From contig JAUQPU010000002.1 of NCBI GenBank assembly GCA_030550235.1, positions 28,602 through 92,601 on the forward strand: a stretch of 64,000 bases of DNA, in the 5' to 3' direction. This document shows positions 56,553-64,000 of this stretch, piece by piece. The notes below the pieces were generated by a model, which was not told the origin of the DNA, did no database searches, and saw only the letters and a list, made by a program, of their open reading frames with translations. This DNA is from Thermoproteota archaeon (GTDB lineage: Archaea > Thermoproteota > Nitrososphaeria_A > Caldarchaeales > Calditenuaceae). Each line of letters opens with the position of its first letter. Within the stretch, counting starts at the first letter, position 1. The position numbers and the translations under genes were made by a program.

Positions 56553-56607
56553 CAACTACTCAGGCACATCCTTGCGCTATGAGCGTCGCGACTAATTTCA
56601 GATCAGC

Positions 56608-57003
56608 TTAGGCTATGTATTCTTCGAATAGTTTCTTGACAAAGTCATGTGTCTCCTTAGCCATTTTAAAGGCCTCCTCCGCCTCATCTTTAGTGAAGAG
56701 AAGGTCTGCCTGAGTCATTGAAATCTCATCGCCATATATCTCTGCCTCTAGTTTCTCTGATAGTTTCCTAGAGATTAATGCGAGTTTATCGACTGGAAGC
56801 CAATTGGAGGAATCTGTCTTTAAACTTAATCAATACCAGCCCTACATCGTGTTTCCTTTGGATACTCTATTCCTAGAAGTCGTAGGGCCGCCTTCACTCC
56901 CCAATATTTCTGCGACATAGTTTGAAGTGAACGTGTTTGACCCGAATTTTCGGTATAGCTTTGCGTATAGTGTCCCGAGTCTCCTGGAAAGCCACTCACC
57001 CAT
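56608..57003 (-). pseudogene. Degraded MNT nucleotidyltransferase/HEPN-domain locus
   Basis: Minus-strand fragments: MGEWLSRRLGTLYAKLYRKFGSNTFTSNYVAEILG (57003 down), then MSQKYWGVKAALRLLGIEYPK / KHDVGLVLIKFKDRF / NWLPVDKLALISRKLSEKLEAEIYGDE...TKDEAEEAFKMAKETHDFVKKLFEEYIA* across frames; resembles an archaeal HEPN protein with two frameshifts. Confidence 0.65.
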
Positions 57004-57038
57004 TCGTTACCAAATTTGTAACGCTTATATACAAGGGG

Positions 57039-57245
57039 CTATTCGAGGACCTTCTCAACCCTGCCCAGGAATTTCGCCTTACCTCCGGTAGGCAGGGCCA
57101 ATGGCTCCCCACACACGTTGCAGACTACCCGCATCTTCGCTGTATCAGGGAAGATCTGCTTGTTGCCGCACTGGAGACATGTGACGAGGAGGAAGCGGCT
57201 TCTCGGCTTCGGGATTAGACGCTCAACAATCTGCTCCCGCGACAA
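57039..57245 (-). CDS. rps27e: 30S ribosomal protein S27e
   Basis: 68 aa; RFLLVTCLQCGNKQIFPDTAKMRVVCNVCGEPLALPTGGKAKFLG. Confidence 0.92.
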   Translation of the reverse strand: MSREQIVERLIPKPRSRFLLVTCLQCGNKQIFPDTAKMRVVCNVCGEPLALPTGGKAKFLGRVEKVLE

Positions 57246-57251
57246 GTCAGC

Positions 57252-57530
57252 TCACCTCACTATCTCAAGCTTCCTCAGCCTTATCCCCTCCCTCATAGAC
57301 TTCCTTCCACACTTGGAGCACGTGAGGAGTAGTGTCTTCTTATCTGTCGTCTTGGCCTTGTTCCTCTGGATTGGATACTTCTGGCCGCCATACCCTTTGA
57401 GCTCCCTCTCATGCCTCCTCGCACCAATAGCCAGCCCCCTCTCCGGCCCCTTCTTATAGAGGGCGACTTGGTGCTCAGTGTGTGCATTGCATTTAGGGCA
57501 GTAGCTGTTAACTTTCGAGGGGATCTTCAT
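57252..57530 (-). CDS. rpl44e: 50S ribosomal protein L44e
   Basis: 92 aa; KIPSKVNSYCPKCNAHTEHQVALYKKG...GYGGQKYPIQRNKAKTTDKKTLLLTCSKCGRKSMREGIRLRKLEIV. Confidence 0.93.
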   Translation of the reverse strand: MKIPSKVNSYCPKCNAHTEHQVALYKKGPERGLAIGARRHERELKGYGGQKYPIQRNKAKTTDKKTLLLTCSKCGRKSMREGIRLRKLEIVR

Positions 57531-57712
57531 GCTAAGTTGATGTGGACTTGACCAGCTTTTTAATATTATGGAGCTTGGGTGGGAGAGTGTTGGTATACCT
57601 CAAGTGAGGGGGATTTAATACGTCAGATGTAATCTCGGCTGAGGTTATTTTTCTCTGGGGTGTTTTAAGGCTTTTAACTCCGTCAATATTCTTGACTCTT
57701 AGTGGCTGACGG

Positions 57713-58813
57713 TTGAGGCGGGTTGGTAGGACGGAGCTGCTGTTGGTGGAGGGCGGCGTACCCCACTATAGAGAGATGGTTATCCTAGGTAGGGAGATAG
57801 CCAGGCTCGTTGTGCGGGAGTATGGTGGCGATTTTCTTGTGGAGAGGCTTGCAGACCCCTTCTGGCTAAGCTGCCTCTCCTGTGTCCTCGGCTTTGAGTG
57901 GAACACATCGGGGCAGACCACAGTCACCGTCATGGCGTTGAAAGAAGCGCTTAGGGATGCCGGCCTAGGCGTCTTTATAGCTGGAGGGAAGGGAGGCCTC
58001 ATGAGGGGGACATCCAACGAGCTTAGAGACTCTCTAAGAAGCATGGGGAGGGAGGACCTGGCCCCAGCCCTGCTGAAGGCCTCAACCCTCAGCTGCAAGG
58101 TAGACAACAACGCAATACAAGACTCCTACAATGTCTATTTCCACTCGGTCATAGTCTCGGAGTCCGGAGCCTCAGCAATAATAAACCAAGGGATGAACGT
58201 TGGGGTCAGGACTGCTAGAAGGTATCAGTGGCTTGGTGCAGATGTTGTGGTTGAGGAGCCCCATACAGCTATCTCCTCCGAGGCCAGGGAGGAGGTTGTG
58301 CTAGACCTTACTAGCAGGGACTCGAGAGAGAGTAGGGAATGTATCCTTGAGGTTGTGAGAGACTCGCCGCCCGCGGCTATACAGTCAGACCTTGCGATGG
58401 TCAGGAACGTGCTGGCGGGGCAGACGACGCTAGACGAGGTCCCGAGAACCATCTTATCAGCACCACCCCACCTAAAACCACCAAAGAAGCTTGATGAGGA
58501 AACTCTACGCATGGCTAAGGAGCATGCGGAGAGCTTCGAGTCCCTCCTACTCTGTGGGAGGGTTGGTCCCTCAACTATCCGCGGTCTAGCTTATATCTCG
58601 GAGCTAGTTTATGGTGCGAGGGCTTCTTGGAGAGACCCGGCACGGTTCGCCTACGCCTTCGGAACCAAGTCAGGTCATCCCTATCCTGTAAACAGGCGCG
58701 CTATGGTCGAGGCGGCTGAGACATTGAGGCAGGCCTTGGAGCCCTCGGGCTCTATTGCGTCGGGGCTTATGCTGAGGAGGCTGGAGGATTTCATGAGCCG
58801 TCTCGAGGTGTAG
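57713..58813 (+). CDS. DUF763 family protein
   Basis: 366 aa; RRVGRTELLLVEGGVPHY..., GVFIAGGKGGLMRGTSNEL, NNAIQDSYNVYFHSVIVSESG; resembles DUF763. Confidence 0.8.
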   Translation: MRRVGRTELLLVEGGVPHYREMVILGREIARLVVREYGGDFLVERLADPFWLSCLSCVLGFEWNTSGQTTVTVMALKEALRDAGLGVFIAGGKGGLMRGTSNELRDSLRSMGREDLAPALLKASTLSCKVDNNAIQDSYNVYFHSVIVSESGASAIINQGMNVGVRTARRYQWLGADVVVEEPHTAISSEAREEVVLDLTSRDSRESRECILEVVRDSPPAAIQSDLAMVRNVLAGQTTLDEVPRTILSAPPHLKPPKKLDEETLRMAKEHAESFESLLLCGRVGPSTIRGLAYISELVYGARASWRDPARFAYAFGTKSGHPYPVNRRAMVEAAETLRQALEPSGSIASGLMLRRLEDFMSRLEV

Positions 58814-58819
58814 TCTGGA

Positions 58820-59395
58820 GTGTCTGGGAAGACGGTGTATGATGAGGTTGTGGAGGTCTGGAGCCTGGAGAAGACTTCAGAGGCTCCGGTCAAGATCTCT
58901 GAGGACTTGCTGAAGAGGCTTAAAGAATATGCGGAGGAGCTGAGGATTAGGCTGAGGCTGGCGGTCGACCGTGAGAGCATACACTCAAAGCTTTGCGAGA
59001 GGGAGCTTGAAGTGCTCACAACACTCGTCTCTGAGATCTTCAAGGCGAGGATGAAGAAGATTGTGAATGCGGCGATGAGTGGTGAGGCTCTTGAGAACCT
59101 CCTCCCAGTCGAGAATAGGCTCTACGAGAGCCTCCTAAAATCCCTCGCAGTCCACAGGGAGTATGTCGAGTATTGCTCCGAGACGCTTGACCTTACGAGG
59201 GAGCTCACCGAGACTTATGAGAAGGTGGTCGTTGTGTTTTTGAAGGATGCTCCTGCGATAGTCGACGCAGATGGTGTTGAGAGGGGGCCGTTTCGCGAGG
59301 GCGCCATCGCATCACTGGACCATAGGACAGCTGACTTACTTGAGAGGGGCGGCTACGTCAGGCGCCTCCCCCTCATTAGGGGCTCAGCACCGTAA
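58820..59395 (+). CDS. GINS complex subunit (Gins51-like)
   Basis: 191 aa; alpha-helical A domain followed by VVVVFLKDAPAIVDADGVERGPFREGAIASLDHRTADLLERGGYVRRL B domain. Confidence 0.8.
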   Translation: MSGKTVYDEVVEVWSLEKTSEAPVKISEDLLKRLKEYAEELRIRLRLAVDRESIHSKLCERELEVLTTLVSEIFKARMKKIVNAAMSGEALENLLPVENRLYESLLKSLAVHREYVEYCSETLDLTRELTETYEKVVVVFLKDAPAIVDADGVERGPFREGAIASLDHRTADLLERGGYVRRLPLIRGSAP

Positions 59396-59451
59396 GGTGG
59401 CGGAATTACGTATTTGTATTAGACTCGGCTAGACATTCCTTAGACCAGAGA

Positions 59452-60543
59452 ATGCAGGGGGACGTGGACAGGGAGGTAAGGCTGGTTGAGGAGTTCGGCC
59501 TCAAGAGCATAACCGAGCAGGACCTAGGTATAGATCACTACTTTGTGAGGAGAGGGTTGATCTTCGCCTGCAGAGGCTATGAAGAGTTAAGAGAGGCGCT
59601 CCAGACCGGGGACTTCTACACGTTGACCGGAATCATGCCCTCCTCTGAACGGATTCATCTCGGCACGATGGCTGTGGTTGAGGCTGTGAAGTGCTTCTCG
59701 GAGAGGGGTAAGCAGACCATACTCCTAATAGCCGATTTGGAGTCGCTGGCAACTAGGGGAGTGGCGTTGGAGGAGGCTAAGAAAATAGCCTTCGATTTCC
59801 ACATACCTACATACCTGGCCCTAGGGATAAACCCAGACAAATGTGTCTTCTACTTCCAGTCCGAGAATGAGGATATCCACAAGATAGCGGCCGACGCCTC
59901 TAGAGAGATCACGCTTCAAGAGTTCAGGGCTGTCTATGGGGTGCTGGAACCATCTAGGATAGTCTCTTCCCTCTACCAGATAGGAGATATCCTATTCCCT
60001 CAGCTGGTGCGGCCTATGATAGGTATCATCCCTGTTGGGTTGGACCAGGACCCCCACATTAGGCTCTGCCGCGACTACGTGAGGCGCTCAAGATTCTACA
60101 ATTTCAGACAAGTAGTCGGTGTATACATTAGGGATGTGCCAAGCCTGAAGGGAGAGGGCAAAATGAGCAAGAGCGAACCTCACGCGGCAATCTTCTTACC
60201 GGAGGACGACCTCAAAGAGCTGAGGAGAAAAGTCTACAAGGCTTTCTCAGGCGGAGCAAACACGCTCGAGGAGCAGAAGAAATACGGAGCCGACCTCGAG
60301 AGGGATGTCCCCTACAAGATACTTCAATTCATCCTAAAAGACGATGGCGAGCTCCGCCAGATAGCGGAGAGCTACTCAAGCGGGAAGATGATAAGCGGGG
60401 AGATCAAGGAGCTCCTATACGAGAAGCTCGTATTGCTTATACAGGACCTCAAGGCCAAGATCGACTATTACAGGGAGGCTGTGAGGAGGAGGGAGATCAC
60501 GATAATCAGCTCCGCAAGAGAACTGGCTGAATATCTCACCTAG
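59452..60543 (+). CDS. trpS: Tryptophanyl-tRNA synthetase
   Basis: 363 aa; YTLTGIMPSSERIHLGTM, IGIIPVGLDQDPHIRLCRD, PSLKGEGKMSKSEP. Confidence 0.92.
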   Translation: MQGDVDREVRLVEEFGLKSITEQDLGIDHYFVRRGLIFACRGYEELREALQTGDFYTLTGIMPSSERIHLGTMAVVEAVKCFSERGKQTILLIADLESLATRGVALEEAKKIAFDFHIPTYLALGINPDKCVFYFQSENEDIHKIAADASREITLQEFRAVYGVLEPSRIVSSLYQIGDILFPQLVRPMIGIIPVGLDQDPHIRLCRDYVRRSRFYNFRQVVGVYIRDVPSLKGEGKMSKSEPHAAIFLPEDDLKELRRKVYKAFSGGANTLEEQKKYGADLERDVPYKILQFILKDDGELRQIAESYSSGKMISGEIKELLYEKLVLLIQDLKAKIDYYREAVRRREITIISSARELAEYLT

Positions 60544-60606
60544 CCCAGCTATACCAGAGGCTCTATCCGAAAGCGTTATAATATCTAGCCTGATCTCTAG
60601 TTTTTC

Positions 60607-60930
60607 GGGGCGGCGGGTAGGGCTGGGGGGCTAGCCCTCCCCTAAAACCTGAAACGGGCTTAAGCAGGGGCCAGAAACCGGGTGGAAGAGGTGCCTGGTC
60701 CCCTGCGCGGCCTAGATAAGATGGTATGAGGCCGCGTCCCACCGGAGAACGGTAGGGTGTGGCGCCGCGCGTAGGTGTGGCCTCCCACACCCTCATGCAC
60801 CGAACCGCGTCAGGCCCGGGAGGGAGCAGCGCTAAGGTGCAGCCGAGCTGCTGGTGGGGGTGCGTGGCTGACCATCTCATCTAGACACGGCGGGGGTACC
60901 AGCCCTCGACCACCTCGGAGCCGCCGCCCC
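60607..60930 (+). ncRNA. ffs: Archaeal SRP RNA (7S RNA)
   Basis: Domain IV core CGAACCGCGTCAGGCCCGGGAGGGAGCAGCGCTAAGGTG at about 60801-60839; termini GGGGCGGCGG (60607) and CCGCCGCCCC (60921-60930) are perfectly complementary; length about 324 nt. Confidence 0.95.
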
Positions 60931-60975
60931 TTTAATAGAGTTTTAAATCGAGCAACACGCCACACTTATTTAGGG

Positions 60976-61440
60976 ATGTCTAGCGAGGGTGGCGAGCCAC
61001 TAGATGAGCTGAAGCGGCTTAGGGAGGAGAACCTCTACCTTAGGGCCGAGATTGAGAACCTCAAGAAACTGATGGCTAAAGAGGTGGAGGTGGTACGGCG
61101 CGCCGAGGCCGAGAAGCTGCTGCTAAACATGGTCCTGATCTATGAGGAGGTTGAGAGGGCGTATGAGAGCCTCCTTAGCAATTCAGATACGAAACAAGTT
61201 TTAGAGGGGATCAACATGCTGTTGAAGGAGATAAAGAAGCTCTTGGCTGAGCTTGGAGTTAATCCCATAGAGACGTTGGGGAAGAAGTTTGACCCATTCG
61301 TCCACGAAGCCGTAGGCTTCGTCGAGAGAAACGATGTCGAGGATGGGACGGTAGTCGCTGAGATAAGCAGAGGGTATGAATACACGGGGAAGATTCTGAA
61401 GCCCCCTAGAGTGATAGTGGCCCGGAGGAGCCAGACTTAA
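60976..61440 (+). CDS. grpE: Nucleotide exchange factor GrpE
   Basis: LKRLREENLYLRAEIENLKKLMAKE...NMVLIYEEVERAYESLLSN...GVNPIETLGKKFDPFVHEAVGFVERNDVEDGTVVAEISRGYEYTGKILKPPRVIVAR; start moved from 60775 (inside SRP RNA) to the ATG at 60976. Confidence 0.88.
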   Translation: MSSEGGEPLDELKRLREENLYLRAEIENLKKLMAKEVEVVRRAEAEKLLLNMVLIYEEVERAYESLLSNSDTKQVLEGINMLLKEIKKLLAELGVNPIETLGKKFDPFVHEAVGFVERNDVEDGTVVAEISRGYEYTGKILKPPRVIVARRSQT

Positions 61441-61508
61441 AACCCTATCCAGAGGATACATAGGCTTAATCAATACCACCTCCCAGAATATTACGGGGCC
61501 TGAAGAAT

Positions 61509-62159
61509 GTGACGAGGGAGAGGTGGCTATCAGAGAGGCGGGCTGACCCCTGGTTCAACAGGGCCAAGAGGGAGGGCTATCCCTCAAGGGCTGCGTACAA
61601 GCTCAAACACATCCAAAAACTATACTCCATCATAACCCCAGGTGACGTTGTGGTCGAGCTGGGAGCTGCGCCTGGCGGGATGTTAAAGGTGGCCTCTGAG
61701 CTCGTGGGGGAGGAGGGGCTAGTGATAGGCGTTGACCTAAAGCCGATACAGTGTTCCGGCAGAAACATCAGAGCGTTGAGAATGGATATCTATGACCCCG
61801 CAACCCCGGAGGAGATCCTGAAGCTGACGGGCTATGAAGGGTGTGACGTCCTCATTTCAGACTCTTCCCCAAACTTGATAGGGGCGGCCGAGGTGGATAC
61901 TCTTAGACAGCTTGACCTAGTCATAAGGTGCTGCGAAATCTCAGACAAGGTGCTGAAAGACAACGGCAACATCGTCCTCAAGGCCTTCGAATGCCCCGAG
62001 CTCCTAAGCGTGGAGAGGCCGCTACGCTACTGCTTCAGGAGCTACAGGAGGGTCACCACACCTCCGAGCCTGAGAAAACACAGCTCTGAGGTCTATCTAG
62101 TCGGGATAGGGAGATGGGAGGCACCGATAGCTCCTCTGCTTAGATCTGCACTCAAGTAG
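61509..62159 (+). CDS. FtsJ/RrmJ-type rRNA (uridine-2'-O-) methyltransferase
   Basis: 216 aa; FNRAKREGYPSRAAYKLKHIQK, VVELGAAPGGMLKVASELVGEEGLVIGVDLKPI, DVLISDSSPNLIG, VLKAFE. Confidence 0.92.
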   Translation: MTRERWLSERRADPWFNRAKREGYPSRAAYKLKHIQKLYSIITPGDVVVELGAAPGGMLKVASELVGEEGLVIGVDLKPIQCSGRNIRALRMDIYDPATPEEILKLTGYEGCDVLISDSSPNLIGAAEVDTLRQLDLVIRCCEISDKVLKDNGNIVLKAFECPELLSVERPLRYCFRSYRRVTTPPSLRKHSSEVYLVGIGRWEAPIAPLLRSALK

Positions 62160-62237
62160 ATGCGCCATGTCGAGTGAATGTTAATAGATGCAGAGAGCAG
62201 GGTGGAAGTCTTAATTCAACCCTCCCATTCACAGCCC

Positions 62238-63619
62238 TTACATCAACACCCTCTTTAGGCACAACCTTATGGGGCTACTCAAAGGTGTTCTGTCATCTGG
62301 CGAGGAGCTGGCCAAGTATCTATGTTCCACGGCCCCAAAGTCGAAGCCCTTGACCCGGATGCTATACTCGACAGGCTCGTCAGGCATCCCATTGGCGAGA
62401 TGTAGGAACATCTTGTCTCCCTCGAGTGTCGCAACAGCGTCCATCGCCTGAACCGGCTCCTCAACCTCACTTGGATGCAGCGTAGGCCCTCCCACATTTG
62501 TCCAAGCCACAACACGGCCAGCGTTAGGCGAGTATAGTGCATACACATGGTATCGGGGGCTTAGGACAATCGCGCCATCATCCCTAGTCGAGATGAGTGG
62601 CAGGACATTAACGGTCTGTGCAAAACAAGCAATCGGCACCATCCTAGAAATCTTCTGAAGCTTGATCAGCACAAGGCCTGTAAACAAGGCATCCCCCATC
62701 GAGGTATTCTGTGCAAGCATCGGAGGAACCGCCTCCCTATACCAGACATTCCACTCATCGAAGGCGAGCCTGATCATTTTACCAATCGAGAACTTTCTGC
62801 ACGCGTGTCCCACACTATCATATATCGAGGCTAGGTTACGCTCAATCTGAAGTGAAGCGGCAACTAGGTCTTCATGACGCTTAGGAGAGGAGAGATAGGT
62901 GTGGATGGAAAGGTAATCAATATAGCTGCCAGCCATCTTTATCATATCTATATTCCATTCAGGGTCGTTGTCGGCTCCGCAGCCAACTAGCTCGATACTC
63001 TTATCCACCCTCTTCACCAGGTTTGCAAACTCAATAGTCCTCCTTGCACACTCTTCGCCATCGAGGCAGAAGCCGAACTGCCAGCGGCCATAGAGCTCGT
63101 TCCCGATCCCCCAGAGCCTCACGTTAAAAGGCTCATACCACCCATCCCTCCGCCTAAGAGAAGCATAGTATGTATCGCGACTCGAGTTGCAATATTCTAC
63201 CAAAGCTGCCGCCTCCTCAGGTGTGCCGCTCCCCGCATTTACTACAATAAAAGGCTCAGCACCCACAAGCCTACACCACTCAACAAACTCAACAGTCCCA
63301 AATTCGTTCGGCTCAACCCCCTCCCATGCAAGCTCAAACCTGCGTGGCCGTGAGAAGCGGGGCCCAATCCCATCAACCCAGTGGTATGCGGATGCGAAGT
63401 TCCCCCCAGGCCACCTCACGATAGGCGGCGTTATCATCTACACAGCATCTAGGACATCGGACCTGTACCCTCTCACGTTTGGAATGGCTGAGCTGTCTCC
63501 TACCCAGACCCCTCCGTAGATACACCGTCTAAGATGCTCGATGAACTGCCCGAAAACCGCCTATCAAGAGACCCGGCAAGAGAGAGGGCATCAACCCATA
63601 CAACAGCGCTCTGGGCCAC
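62238..63619 (-). pseudogene. Alpha-L-arabinofuranosidase (GH51), 5' end interrupted
   Basis: Intact 399-aa ORF 62238-63437 (PPIVRWPGGNFASAYHWVDGIGP, WGIGNELYG, FDEWNVWY) but its N-terminus continues upstream as [21 protein letters not shown] / [39 protein letters not shown]-(UAG)-MITPPIVRWPGGN, with a frameshift near 63557 and an in-frame stop at 63438-63440. Confidence 0.7.
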
Positions 63620-63662
63620 AAATGAGAGACATGACAGCGCCCATATATTTTTGGCTAAAACT

Positions 63663-64000
63663 CTACTTGAGTACGGACTCCAGTGCAGATAGATTCAGAG
63701 CCACTTCACATAGGTCGCTACCGTACTCCGCAATCCGGCGTATGTCTTGGGAGAGGGCGTGAACGGCGGTGTCAGTCTCCCACTTCGCCCCCTTTCTCCT
63801 CGTGAAATCCATCAGCATCAGCTCGAATGCCTCTATCCTCCTCATGGCTTGGCGCGCCTTTGATACACTCTTCTCCAACAGAGCAGTCTTAGCCTCTATG
63901 AAGAGGCTGCTCGCCTCATATCCCGCCTTTATCAGCTCCGGTGGAGGAGTCGTATTCTGTCTTTCACTGATTAAGAAGTTTGCGATTGACGCAGCATGGT
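63663..64000 (-). CDS. PhoU-like helical protein, truncated by window edge
   Basis: Reading continues in frame upstream of the track ORF to the window end: ...HAASIANFLISERQNTTPPPELIKAGYEASSLFIEAKTALLEKSVSKARQAMRRIEAFELML...; helical PhoU-like heptad pattern. Confidence 0.5.
   Translation of the reverse strand, partial: HAASIANFLISERQNTTPPPELIKAGYEASSLFIEAKTALLEKSVSKARQAMRRIEAFELMLMDFTRRKGAKWETDTAVHALSQDIRRIAEYGSDLCEVALNLSALESVLK

Noticed and set aside
57005-57021. GTTAC-caaattt-GTAAC inverted repeat
   Set aside because: Short, between rps27e and a decayed locus; no promoter context supporting an operator role.
57601-57613. CCTCA-AG-TGAGG short palindrome upstream of the DUF763 gene
   Set aside because: Loop of 2 nt, isolated, no TATA-relative placement; likely chance.
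60563-60880. 105-aa minus ORF
   Set aside because: Lies within the SRP RNA gene; no coding character.
1-64000. tRNA genes, CRISPR arrays, IS elements, integrases
   Set aside because: Scanned intergenic regions for GGTTCRANYCC-type T arms, regularly spaced repeats and transposase/integrase motifs; none found that I could support by eye.

Overview
This 64-kb window is a gene-dense archaeal chromosome segment. TACK-type affinity is inferred from Alba, RPS26e, Gar1/SRP19/RPS8e, GINS, RFC-S/RFC-L, Orc1/Cdc6, Topo VI-A and promoters with archaeal TATA boxes. Most of it is core information-processing and metabolic genes. I found no CRISPR array, IS element, prophage or tRNA that I could support. 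An SRP (7S) RNA gene is clearly recognisable at about 60607-60930. The observations most worth follow-up are: (1) a structured 5' leader of about 100 nt (nested helices) between a TATA box and the Shine-Dalgarno of a leuA-ilvB-ilvC-type operon; (2) two tiny ORFs where the acetolactate synthase regulatory subunit (ilvN) would be expected; (3) a Met/Cys-rich DUF411/PepSY-like probable copper cluster with a divergent membrane-HTH regulator and two operator-like repeats; (4) a membrane-anchored protein resembling the BP74 N-terminal domain; (5) two degraded genes missed by the ORF track, an MNT-HEPN remnant and a GH51 arabinofuranosidase with a frameshift and an in-frame UAG; (6) several inverted repeats placed at TATA boxes or start sites. 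All functional assignments come from reading the sequence and recalling protein families. No searches or folding programs were run.
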